Origin: Rhexocercosporidium sp. MPI-PUGE-AT-0058
Taxonomy: Eukaryota > Ascomycota > Leotiomycetes > Helotiales
Reading direction: 5' to 3'
Length of the DNA: 64,000 bases
Assembly (NCBI GenBank): GCA_020746875.1
Contig: JAGTJL010000001.1
Location: 2,976,001 to 3,040,000 of the forward strand
Shown piece after piece: positions 11,308 through 22,017 of the stretch. Position numbers and translations under genes: made by a program. The notes beneath the pieces were generated by a model. The model worked only from the letters and a program-made list of their open reading frames with translations, was not told the DNA's origin and did no database searches. Positions within the stretch are counted from its first letter, which is position 1. Every line of letters begins with the position of its first letter.

Positions 11308-12360
11308 CTACAACTCTGGGTAAACATCTGTCCTCCTGCGTAGTGGCACCTCCTTTCTTAGTCTATTTACTTCCGACAGATCTATGGTGACCGCTGCTAT
11401 CTCTGGCCCTGCGAAATCCCCTCCAAGCTCCGCCATGATTTCTCCCCAAGGACTCACAACCATCGAATGACCATACGATACTCGGACGTCGTTGTGATAT
11501 CCAGCTTGAGCTGCTGCAATCACATATGATTGAGTCTCAATGGCTCTGGCACGGAGCAGTATCTCCCAATGAGCTTTGCCTGTTGGGACAGTGAAAGCAG
11601 AGGGATAAGTAATGATTTGAGCACCTTGTCTCTTCAACGACAGCGGTACTTCAGGAAATCGAAGCTATCACCATCAGCAAATTCCTCTCTCTGAAATACA
11701 AGACTCACATCAAAGCAAATCAACAATCCAACAAGTCCAACTGGTGTCTCGAACGGAGGATGTATTTCCATCCCCTCTTCAATAATACTTATCATCGTCA
11801 GTTGGAACCCTTCAACCAGATCACAGGATTCCGCCAATACTTACTCTCCTTCATGAGCATGCGGCCCATTCGTAAGCTCCATATCAAATAAATGCAACTT
11901 CTGATACCTCTGCACAATCTCCCCTTCCTCCGATATCCAAATCGCCGTGTTTTTTACCTTTCCCGACCCCTTCTCACCCGGCTCATGGATACCGGCTGTG
12001 ATGGCGAGTTTGTTCTCTTTGGCTTCCTTTTGTAAACCGCGGACGTATAGACTGTCTTCTACTGAGCGAACGAGACTTAATGTCTCTTCTCCCGAGTGAC
12101 TAATCCAGTCGGATGCTTCAGGTAGGAAGAGAGCCTGTGTTTGTATCTGGATGAGCAAGTCTGCGATGGTGTCGAGAGTATGAGTTCAGACCTTTGCTCC
12201 TGCTGCTACTGCTTTGGCAACTAAAACTTGGACTTGGGATAGGTTGTGCTTCATGCTTGATGTTGAACACACTTGACCCACTGCCTATAGATGAAATCAA
12301 AAACTAATCCATCTCACTGTTCGATATTGTGTGCCTTACAATTATCGTTTCCCCTCCCAT
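11308..12360 (-). CDS. Nit1-like amidase, nitrilase superfamily
   Basis: Five exons (12340-12360, 12192-12284, 11845-12134, 11709-11787, 11308-11664) encode about 279 residues. The 21-nt first exon gives MGGETII, joining to AVGQVCSTSSMKHNLSQVQ, the usual N-terminus of this family. The Glu-Lys-Cys catalytic triad is visible: Glu in LFLPEASDW, Lys in YQKLHLFD and Cys in LLICFD-LRFPE, the last motif assembled across a 44-nt intron. LPEASDW and the HLFD segment fit the Nit1 branch better than bacterial nitrilases. Yeast and mammalian members hydrolyse deaminated glutathione, a metabolite-repair reaction in cytosol and mitochondria, so a house-cleaning amidase is the likely role. The junction between exons 3 and 4 (GA to T ATT ATT) is the least certain. 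Confidence 0.88.
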
Positions 12361-13455
12361 CTTGGCTTCCTGTCCCCAGAAACGGCTTTGAGTATCGAAT
12401 CAATAGATCACTTTATTGTAAATTGTGTCCGAAAATTTCCACAAATGAGGTAGTTATATCCGTCTTTCTTCTCAAAATTCCAGAATCTCATGAGCTGTTG
12501 TGGGTAGTTACACACAAAAAACGTGGGGTAAAGATACCACCACGACTCGTAATCGGCTTTGCAATCAATACGCTTGACTCGTGCTCCTCTTGGTCTTCCA
12601 CTTCACTTCTCGTACTACTTCTAATCGACAATAACTTCACCGGCCGAGTCTCAAACCGAAGCCACACCCTCTAAAAGTCTAATCTGAGGAGTCACGCGAA
12701 AGTCTACGCAGTACACAAGCCGCAATTTCAGACTCCCTGATGGATCAACTTTTGTTTCGTTGACGGCAGAGTTTGACCTTTCCTTGAACCGTAGAACTGC
12801 GGGAATACTTGAAACAGCTAAGATATAGTAGGGGAACAGGGAAGGCTTAAAGAGCAATTTTGAGGAGGAGATTCGAATTCCGAATCATCTTCGAGTTCTG
12901 TGGATGCTTGCAGATGTTGGGCTGGAATGTTACTCGGAAGCTTTGAAAGCTTTTTGGGATGGGAAGTTAGGCAAGTTGTTGCACAAGTACTTTGCCATAT
13001 CTGGGATTAAATTGAGACGCAATGGAGTGCCGGTGACGATATCAGCGATTTAGATATAATATTAACTATTGGCAGTATGTGATGGATGTCTTTAGGGACA
13101 TGATGCCCTCGTCTATAGGATTTTGGATATTGCTTTGAAGGCAATTTGGAACGCGCAGCTGGAGTGGATTGACGGGAGAGAACCTGGAAAGAACGAGTCC
13201 TTGACCCAACACAATTAACACACTCCCGTATCTTGAATTACATCCAAGATAGAAAAAAGTTAGACAACCCTTTCTAGAAAACAACACGCACCCTTCCTCT
13301 CCTTCCCGTCACGACCCCCACGCCAAAGCACGTGACGTAACATCACCTCCCAGCCTCAAATTCAAGGCCCAACAAATTTCCATACCAAACTGGAGCTCGA
13401 ACATCAAAGTTCAAGCTCTCAATTGCAATCCCCAAGCAATCAACCACCCACAGCA
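12361..13455. other. intergenic, divergent promoter region
   Basis: This lies between the nitrilase-family start (minus) and the uL11m start (plus) and should hold two divergent promoters. The stretch just before 13456 is CA- and CT-rich, as fungal promoters and leaders often are. No gene was recognised. Confidence 0.4.
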
Positions 13456-14004
13456 ATGTCGCGCGCCAAACAAGCAACAGATCAGATCGTCAAGCTGATA
13501 GTCGGCGCCGGGCAGGCAACGCCCAGTCCCCCCGTCGGTCCAGCCCTTGGAAGTAAGGGTGTAAAATCGATTGATTTCTGTAAAGTATATCCTCCCTCCC
13601 CTTCCCTTTGTCTGCCTCCACCCAACCCTAACCGTATCAAATTTAACTTGAAAAAATATGCTAATCCAAACACGCAGGAATTCAATGCCCGCACCGCGCA
13701 TATGACACCTGGGATTCCCATCCCCGCCCGCGTAACCGTCCGACCAGACCGATCCTTCCACTTCGAGATCCGGACCCCGACGACGAGCTATCTATTACTG
13801 AAGGCGGGTAATGTGGAGTTGAAGAAGGGGAAGTTGAAGGGGAAGAGTGGGAATGAGATCGTGGGCTCGATTAGTCTGAAGCATGTGTATGAGATTGCGA
13901 AGATTAAGCAGAGTGAACTTAGGTTGAGCGGGTTGAGTCTGGAGGGGCTGTGTAAGAGTGTTATTAGTAGTGCAAAGAGTGTGGGGGTTGAGGTGAAGCC
14001 TTAG
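13456..14004 (+). CDS. mrpl19: mitochondrial large-subunit ribosomal protein uL11m
   Basis: Two exons, 13456-13584 and 13678-14004, encode about 151 residues. The N-terminal domain has [20 protein letters not shown], the hallmark of ribosomal protein L11, then GVKSIDFCK joins EFNARTAH. The C-terminal RNA-binding domain ends [20 protein letters not shown] and [10 protein letters not shown]11 forms the GTPase-associated stalk base of the large subunit. The length matches yeast Mrpl19 (158 residues) rather than cytosolic L12. The intron is 93 nt, a multiple of three without an in-frame stop, so a retained intron would still be read through. I prefer the ATG at 13456 to an in-frame ATG at 13423 because family alignments begin near MSRAKQ. 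Confidence 0.93.
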   Translation: MSRAKQATDQIVKLIVGAGQATPSPPVGPALGSKGVKSIDFCKVYPPSPSLCLPPPNPNRIKFNLKKYANPNTQEFNARTAHMTPGIPIPARVTVRPDRSFHFEIRTPTTSYLLLKAGNVELKKGKLKGKSGNEIVGSISLKHVYEIAKIKQSELRLSGLSLEGLCKSVISSAKSVGVEVKP

Positions 14005-16640
14005 GAGGGGAGAGAGGAAGCAGATGCTGGGGGGGAAGCACGAAAGATGGATATAAAGGGGATTTTGGGCTGTGGATGGGTCTACATGAGGCTCTGGTGG
14101 GATGAATGTCTTTGACACAAGTATAGGAGCTTGGAGGTGTATGTCAGGCCTGGTGGTGGACACGGGAGCTCTGTGAGGAAGAAGTACTTCAGGGGCCAAG
14201 AGAGGGAGATGTGGCATGGCATCGACTCGAACTGTACATCAACGTCATTGCGGCGGCGTTCCAGGAATGTATATCAATTGACGGGGCGGCGTATTAGAAG
14301 CCAGATAGATACATTGTACAACATGGAGTTGAAAAATTGTATGAATTATGGTTCTCGTCTCTCAATTGAGCTTGTTTCGCTTCCTACCTTAAGAGTCGAG
14401 AGACTTGAGGGAAAAGGGCAAACATTAACCGAGTCACTGTGATGACTACTATTTCTTCTCCTTCTCCTTCTTCTTCTTCTTAGCGAGAACAAATAATTAG
14501 GAAATGATATTCGGCAGAGGCTCGTCTTGGACTTGGGCACGAGAGAAAATATCTTGGTTTTCCCGAATGAGACCTTGCAGTGTTTGTTTACTTTGCAGAA
14601 TGCTGAACAGGTCTGAGCAGCTTCGAAGGGTTGAGCGAGTAGATCACTCCACCCCTTTGGCCTTCTCTTTATGAATCTGCTAGAGAATGGATTGGAATCT
14701 CTCGTGAATATGAAAATCTACATTAGCAATAGTACATCGAGAAGTAATCCTTCCAAGCTTCAATTCTGTAATGATAGTGTGTCATGGACCAAATGCAAAC
14801 CTTCCAAAATAATAGAGCACAACCTTAACATATTATGACCCTTAGAAGAAACCTTGTATCTCAGACAAACTCTACAGCAGATAAACTTTCAACTTTCCAG
14901 AAAAGCATCAGACGCATTCGCACAGGGTCCTCGGCATCTCGTGTCTTCCCCATCCGAACACACCAGACACCCTTGAGCTTGCGGCCGGAGATCGGACTCG
15001 GGTTACCCTTTCCAGCTTTGGCAAGGGCATAGTTCGAAAAGCGGCGATGCAGCCGAGACTATCAAATTCAAGCTTCTTCTAGAAAAGGGTTGAGCTTCTA
15101 CGAGATAAGATCAGGCTGAATAAAGTTGCATCAGGTGGACTGTGTTTCCGGTCTCCGGCGGAGGAAATGCACTTCTGTCGTCCCGTTAAGACCAGAGAGA
15201 GAAGCAACAACGTCAAAGTAAACATTAGATCTCAAACCATTTTTTCTTAGTAAGAAAGAAAAAGAAGCGGTCTGCTCGGTGAGTCGGAGGTAATAAAACC
15301 GGAAGAAAAGTGACGGCCTACAGTAATATGAAAAGCAGAAAAAGCTGAGTGTCTCCCGCTCGATCTAACTATTGCCGCGGAAGACAGTAGTAAGACAGCA
15401 ACTCAAATCATGCCGAGTCGTCCGAAAGTTCTCGTAAGCCAGCCAGCCAGCCGCGAAGCCGCTATTGAACATGAATGAGTGTGACTGTGGGTGAGTGAGT
15501 GAGTTTTGAGTCTTACAAGGGGGCAGCCCACTTTGATATTCAGCGGGCTTGCATTTGTTGCTCGCGCGGCTTGGGGGAAAGGGTGGTGATCATGACGGCT
15601 AGCTTACACATGGGAACTCTCTGTAAAGACTCCCCTTTTTTCCCACTTGGCTCTTGGCCAATGAAATTGCAAGTATGCTGCTACCTTACCGCGGTCTTTG
15701 TTAATCATCATCTTGTTGTCCTCGTCCCGTTGGCTCTTTTCGTAGGAGAAGAAGCAGAAGCATTATATCCGTTTCCGCTGTTCGCTCGCTTGGATCGCCG
15801 GCACTCGACGACTCCGTCGTCACGATCAGCCCTCTTCGCCCCTTCGACTGCTTCAACACTACGTTGTTCATTACAGGATTGATAGGGAGACCTCTCTTTC
15901 TCTTCAAGAGCTTCATCATTGGAAGCTACCGTACGAACGAATTGCGGTGCGGTTCGCCAGTCTTCCATACCTACCTCCTCTTACGCCAACCTACCTCATC
16001 ACCTGCGCACGACTCGTGCAGGTTCTCTATTTGTTCTCATCCTCGCAGTCCTACCCATCCCACCTAGAGATCATATCCTCGTTGCATTGCACTGCATTGC
16101 ATCGGACTTGACAGTTCGCAGTCGGTTTGCTGTGTTGTTGCTGTGTTGTTGCCGTTGCTGTCGCTGTCGCCTCGGGCCCGCGTGTACAGTATCGTATCGA
16201 ATCGTATCAATCGCATCGACGATTGGCGCACCTTTATCGCACCCGCCTCGCTCGCCTCGCCCCTCCTTCCTCATCCATCAGTACTTCCACCCGAACTCTC
16301 TGTAGCACATCTCCCGCCGCCCTCGCGCTCAAGGTTTGGTTTGGTTTGGCTTTACCTTCTGCCCCACCACTCCCACCACCCACTCACTCACTCACTCACT
16401 CTTACTCACTCGACAAACCGCCGACCCGACTGCTACTCCACTCCCAATCCACTACACTACTAGTAGCATTTGTTTTGCAAAGTTTCCGTCTCTTACTGCT
16501 CCACGATCTTTCTCCCATTGTCAACCCACTACCCATCCAGCCAGTAAGGGGAATTGCTCCTGCTGCTGCTGCTACTGCTTTATCCTCTTCCACATCGTCC
16601 AAGCCTTCGTTACCGTCTAAGACATCCTCCGTCTCGAATC
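14005..16640. other. intergenic plus long pyrimidine-rich kinase leader
   Basis: This is 2.6 kb without a supportable gene. The left part holds the uL11m 3' region. From about 15.9 kb to 16.64 kb the plus strand becomes strongly C+T-rich, with a CTCA microsatellite at 16380-16400 and a CTG/CTA run near 16558. That is typical of the promoter and long 5' leader of a fungal kinase gene. Open frames in this part are low-complexity and mostly begin at non-ATG codons. A GTAAGG donor-like site at about 16540 means a leader intron is possible. Confidence 0.4.
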
Positions 16641-19352
16641 ATGGCAGGACAAGATCCTGTTCCCCAGAAGGGCCCGATTGGTACGTCAGTGCTTACCATT
16701 CTATGTTTCAATTACACCATGACCAGCCTCTGGATAGGTTCATAAGCACTTCTTCTGACAAACACCCCCGGGGATCACAGGCTCTGACCATATTACCGGC
16801 TCGTCCTTCAATCCCAACAAGCCCGTCGAGGGCTCTCCAACAGTTCGCTTTGCATCTGCCAACGAGGAGATCGAGCCCGTACCCCTCGACACCGACAAAG
16901 ATAGACCACAACCTCGATCAACAGAGGAGGAGCTAACCATCAAGGAACTGTCACAGTCGTTGCAGAGCACGCAGCTCCAGGGACGTCGAATGAGCCATTT
17001 TGCATTCGAACCGGTCTCTCTCCCAGCATCGCGGGTACGTTTGGCCTTTTTTATACACATATGTCATTGCCCGAGCATCCGAAGGGGTGATGAGCAAGTC
17101 ATCCATAACTCTATACTCCATACGTGTCTGCGGGCGAAATACGGAGGCTCCGGGTGTTTCCCTGCGCTCCCGGCATCGTATCTCTATCTTTATATGCGTT
17201 GGAAAGAGACGAGATCCCAGATCCACCCCCACGCAACTAGAGGCTATACTGCCCGGGATACCCCACCACACTGCATTACCCTATATAGTTCTTTTCCTGC
17301 CTTGTTTCTCTTCCTTCATCTTCATGTCTCGAACTGCCAGCTCACCAAACATACATAGGTCCCCTCACAAGACGAGAGTTCGCGAGAACCAAGTCGACAT
17401 AACACTCATACATCCTCGAGCCGGGCTTCGCCCCATCACAGTCCTCGACCATCTTCTATGCACTCACCCCCTATAACACCTGCGGCGACGCGGTCAAGAG
17501 ATGCAATAGACTCTACAACGAAAGGAGCAAACTTACAAAAGGTGGAAGCAGTCGATGATCAGGAAGCCGTTACTCCACAGATATCTCCTCCGGGCACCTC
17601 TCCATCGACTACCAACATTGATGATTCCAGACCTACCTCTTCTGGACAAGTGACTGGTCCTACCAGCCACGGCTCGGATTCTACGGCGCCCTCCAAGCAT
17701 CATGGTCATTTCTCCATTGGCCCAACTACACACGATTCAGTTCCGGTTTCCCGAGAGCAGAGCCCGTCCCGAGCTATTGGACCCGGAGCAACATATAGTC
17801 GACCTTTCACTCCTGCAGGCGACGCAAATGACCCATACGCTGCACATAAACGGGTCCCTCAACCCAAGGGACCCGAAAACATCGACTCGAGATTCAAGTT
17901 CCAAAGCCTCACCTCGAAGAATCGAGTAAATTCCGGCTCATCAATGAATCTACCACGATCATCACGAAGTGCTGTTGATGTCAATCCCTCCGAAAAACGA
18001 CATTCTCATATTTTCGGCGGGCATAACAACCATGACGAGAGCTCCTCGACTCTCAACGGCAGTAAGCATGGCTCTATGTCTGAACTGAAGAGATTCTTGA
18101 AACTGGGAGGGCATCACAAGTCGAAACGAGCAGCATCCCCAACACCATCCTCGAAATCCGGCACCAAGACTCCACCACATCACAGAACTCCACAGCAACT
18201 GCCATTTGGTGAAGACCATGGACTACAATCCAAGTACGGCAAGTTCGGCAAGGTCCTTGGTGCTGGTGCTGGAGGGTCGGTACGTCTGATGAAGAGAAGT
18301 AGCGATAATACAACTTTTGCTGTGAAGGAGTTCCGTGCCAGGCATTCATACGAGACGGAGAAGGAGTATGCGAAGAAAGTCACGGCAGAGTTCTGTGTTG
18401 GTTCGACCCTACATCACGGTAATATCATCGAAACTCTGGATATCGTCCACGAGAAGGGGAGATGGTACGAGGTTATGGAATATGCTCCTTACGACCTGTT
18501 CGCCATCGTCATGACCGGAAAAATGTCGAGAGAGGAGATTACTTGCTCTTTCTTGCAGATTCTCAGTGGTGTTACCTATCTTCACAGCATGGGTTTGGCT
18601 CATCGCGATCTGAAATTGGACAATGTAGTTGTGAATGAGCATGGTATTATGAAGATTATCGATTTCGGTAGTGCGAGCGTCTTCAAATATCCATTTGAGG
18701 GCGGGATCACTCTTGCAAGTGGTAAGGATTGGGTTTGACTTCAAGTATGGAAATTGGCTAACAACTCTCAGGCATTGTTGGATCAGATCCTTACCTTGCA
18801 CCGGAAGTGTACGACGAGCGAAAATACGACCCTCAACCTGCGGATATCTGGTCACTTGCAATCATTTTCTGCTGCATGTCTCTTCGTCGTTTCCCATGGA
18901 AGATGCCCCGAATGACGGATAATTCATACAAGCTCTTCGCGTCCCCTCCATCCCCTGGTACCGATATGAGAAGGTTGTCCGATACCCCGGTACCATCCAA
19001 ATCGACCAACGATCTCGATAATCCAGCTAGAGATATTGAACCAGCACCAGTTCCAGTAGTGAAAGTCAAGTCTAATTTGAAAGTTGCACCTGGTTCTGAA
19101 GATAAGAAGCCCGAGGTGATTAAGGGACCGTGGCGTCTACTTCGCCTACTTCCTAGAGAGAGTAGACATATCATGGCTCGGATGTTAGAGATTGACCCGA
19201 AGAAGCGAGCAACTCTGGAAGAAATTCTGGCTGATCCATGGGTTGCCGATACCGTCATCTGCCGACAAGAGGAAGGAGGGGAAGTCTTCCACGCCCCAGG
19301 ACACACACATACCCTAGAGCCTCCAGCCGCTCAACAACCAGCTGGAAAATGA
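16641..19352 (+). CDS. Ser/Thr protein kinase, Hal4/Sat4-type
   Basis: Four exons (16641-16680, 16781-17034, 17359-18721, 18772-19352) encode about 745 residues; the second intron is long at 324 nt. The first 380 residues are Ser/Pro-rich and disordered, followed by a kinase domain. A glycine-rich loop, [14 protein letters not shown], lies near residue 390, the catalytic Lys is in FAVKEFR, the catalytic loop is [10 protein letters not shown], the metal site is DFGSA and an APE-like LAPEVY is completed by the last splice. The domain ends with [20 protein letters not shown]. The unusual loop, the [14 protein letters not shown] segment and the long Ser-rich N-terminus match the fungal Npr1/Hal5 group, in which Hal4/Sat4 stabilises plasma-membrane K+ and nutrient transporters and salt tolerance. 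The subfamily is inferred from pattern only. The family of the Pmp3-like gene about 9 kb upstream is also tied to cation tolerance, but I see no link between them. Confidence 0.88.
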
Positions 19353-19414
19353 GTAATTAATTTGAATTGATTTAGATATGGGCTAGGTGGTGCATGGAAT
19401 TGGGTTGGTGTTTT

Positions 19415-19454
19415 GGACTTCGGGACTTCGGGACTCAGGACTCGGGACTCAGGA
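19415..19454. repeat. short tandem repeat GGGACTTC/GGGACTCA
   Basis: Five imperfect copies of an 8-9-base unit lie in the 3' region of the kinase gene. They look like simple replication slippage; no function is implied. Confidence 0.7.
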
Positions 19455-20020
19455 GGTAGTTGGTTGTTACAGGCTCACTTTTCGAGTTGAGTTTGGTTAT
19501 TACTTGTTTTTCTCTCCTTGTTGTTATTTTGGGCACTCTGCTTTCTGACAGCAGTAAGAAAGTGCGGTTCATAGAAACTCCCTGCAAAATGCGTAACAGA
19601 AAAGCTGTTATTTGTAGATTGTATATCCGGCGAGGCACTTGTGCCAGGCAATTGAGAGTTTCGAGGACTCTATTCAGTGGTGGACCTGGGAGAACAGCGA
19701 GCCATGAATGCAATGGAGGATATGGAGGGTGGTGTAGCTCAAGGTTGCGGCTCCATGGCTTCACGAATGACGGGAATCATGCCTCGATTTAATGCATTAC
19801 ACATTTCCGCTTCTCACTTAACGCTCTAGACCATTGACAAAGTGACATCGTCGTAGACAAATCTGCTCAATCCATCTTACCCAAGGATTAATCTCGCCTT
19901 TTACCGGGTGCCCGAAAGTCAACATGTGGCGCACCCCGAACCAAGCCACGCATTCACCATCACCTGACAAATGTGGCTTGACCGGAGCCCGAGCTCGGCA
20001 AAAAAAAAGTCCCTGGACTG

Positions 20021-20028
20021 GAACCTTC
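20021..20028 (+). promoter_or_regulatory. heat-shock-element-like GAAnnTTC upstream of hsp10
   Basis: The sequence GAACCTTC, followed directly by TTCC, forms at least two inverted nGAAn modules about 150 bp before the hsp10 start codon. Hsf1 binds such modules, and hsp10/hsp60 genes are classic targets. The gene it precedes makes this motif credible, but a two-module site occurs often by chance. Confidence 0.4.
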
Positions 20029-20178
20029 TTCCCCTACGCAGCTTAGAAGACAACAACCAAACAACAGCAGACCAACACTCTTCACTTCACGAATCCTTCT
20101 ATCTTCAACGCAAACGAATCCAACTACGTCTTTGTAATCTATCTATCCATCAATTGATCGATCAATCAATCCGCAAAT

Positions 20179-20955
20179 ATGGTACGTTTCACTTCTCATT
20201 CTCAGAGAGCATAGAGAGGAGCTCTAGGAGCTCTCTTCCCCTAACCACAACTTCTCTCCTCCCTCCCAATCCCTCTCCCCATCCTCTCTCACAAACACAC
20301 AAACTAACCTCCCACCCTCCTGTAGTCCACCTCCCTGAAATCCATCCGCTCCCTCGCCCCTCTCCTTGACCGCGTGCTCGTGCAACGCATCAAGGCCGAG
20401 ACCAAGACCGCGTCCGGCATCTTCCTGCCCGAGTCGGCCGTCAAGGAACTCAACGAGGCGAAGGTCCTCGCTGTTGGACCCGGTGGACTGGATAAGGATG
20501 GCAAGAGGGTTGCTTGTGGTGTTAAGGCTGGGGATAGAGTTTTGATCCCGCAGGTATGTGTTTTTTAATTTTTGTGTAACTGGGGGTGCAGGGAGAAGGA
20601 GGAGAGGATTGTTTAGGATGACGGAGGGCTTTTGGGCTGTGGAGACAAACATGTGCATCTAGGGTAGAGAGCAGGAAGGGAGCGTTGGGATACGTGGAGG
20701 TGGGAAGGGGAGGAGAGCAGGAGATGGAGCTTTTTGTGCAGAGAATGTTTTGGAGCTTTACTAACGTATTGCAGTACGGTGGATCCCCAGTTAAGGTCGG
20801 AGATGAGGAATACTCTCTCTTCAGAGATCACGAGTAAGCTATTTCCCTTTCCTTTCTCTTACCACACGTATTCCGTTCTTCCAACCCCATATCACCAGCA
20901 GCACAACAAGCTAACCATTCTTCTCTCTAGTATCCTCGCCAAGATCAACGAATAA
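20179..20955 (+). CDS. hsp10: mitochondrial co-chaperonin Hsp10 (GroES family)
   Basis: Four exons (20179-20181, 20326-20553, 20775-20833, 20931-20955) encode 104 residues. The first coding exon is the start codon alone (ATG followed by GTACGT). Splicing to TCC ACC gives MSTSLKSIRSLAPLLDRVLV. Hallmarks are the N-terminal PLLDRVLVQRIKAETKTASG, the mobile loop with GIFLPES, the AVGPGG segment, VKAGDRVLIPQYGG and a C-terminus ending DILAKINE. Hsp10 caps the Hsp60 chaperonin in the mitochondrial matrix during ATP-driven folding. The length is exactly that of the family. No leader cleavage is expected, because Hsp10 keeps its N-terminus on import. Confidence 0.96.
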
Positions 20956-22017
20956 ACCTCTCAATACGAGTCGATTCAGGTGCGCAGAGAGAAAGGAAAA
21001 GGCGGGGATGTATTATACGTGTATAAAAGCATAGCGAATTTGGTGATGGAACGATCAACTCGGGTGTGTGAGGAAAGAGGTATTTACACAATGAGTGTCT
21101 GATATAAATGTTTGGTGGAATGGCAAGGGGAGGAGGGAATGTGTAGGCTATTTGTTTAGATGGAGCGAGAAGCGGGAACTGATGTGATGTGAAATGATAT
21201 CTCCTCTCTTGTGCTGCTTTATCTTTCTTCTTATTTTTGATCTTCTTCCTTGAGCATGATTCGGTGATGCGAGAAAGAGGCAGTTTTTGAGGTAAAGTCC
21301 TGATAAACTGTTCTATCTTTAGGTTTGGCCCATGCAAAGACCTTGCGCTTACCCTGTTCAGAGCCACAAATTTCAATACAGCGTCGAGTTTACCTATCAC
21401 GTCCTGTGCGTTTCTTTTGGGTCAACGTGTCACGTCCAAGTGGGCGGTGTTAAGACTCCAGACTTTTCCAATGACGGGGCTCTTGACTCGAGGGGTTCCT
21501 CCAGCTAAGTTAGCTTCCAGAAAGACTAATGGAACAAGTTGGTTACGACTAACAACACGGTCTTCAAGCTGAAGCCCTCCTTTGTTTTCTTCTTGCTTCC
21601 CATTTTGCTTCCTCTTTGCTCTGTCGCAGGTTTGCTGCCACTTTCTTCACAATACAGAAGGAAAGCGGGTACGTTCGCTTAAGCCTCTCTTGGATTCAAG
21701 GTCTGTTTACACTTGCTCTCAGCAATGTCTTGTAACAGTTACTGTGTGATTGCGCACAATAGCAAGACATTCCTCGCTCATGACGGTACAATATGGCTCG
21801 TTTACTAAGAGATTGGATTGATAAAAATTCTTACTATTGTTGACTCAAATCTTTGCCTCGCCATTGCCCAATCACCACAATAGCAAGTATTCGCCCGTCT
21901 ATCTCTCTCTACAGTATCTTCATACCCTCCCCCTTGCGTTCCATAACCTCGCACTCTCTTCCAACACACCCCTCCTACAAGATATCACCATACCAACCAA
22001 GAACTTGCGCATCAAAG
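20956..22017. other. intergenic between hsp10 and LPMO relic
   Basis: This holds the hsp10 3' region and the former promoter of the AA9 pseudogene. The last 150 bases are C-rich with few G, like a leader. I see no other gene. Confidence 0.4.

Larger units (their letters stand above)
19353..20178. other. intergenic, kinase 3' region and hsp10 promoter
   Basis: The left part holds the kinase 3' UTR with a short tandem repeat at 19415-19454. The right part is the hsp10 promoter and CA-rich leader, with a heat-shock-element-like motif at 20021-20028. No gene was recognised. Confidence 0.45.

Noticed and set aside
16127..16936. 269-codon plus-strand frame overlapping the kinase start
   Set aside because: Begins at TTG, is low-complexity, runs through the kinase's first intron in another frame and lies in the pyrimidine-rich leader.
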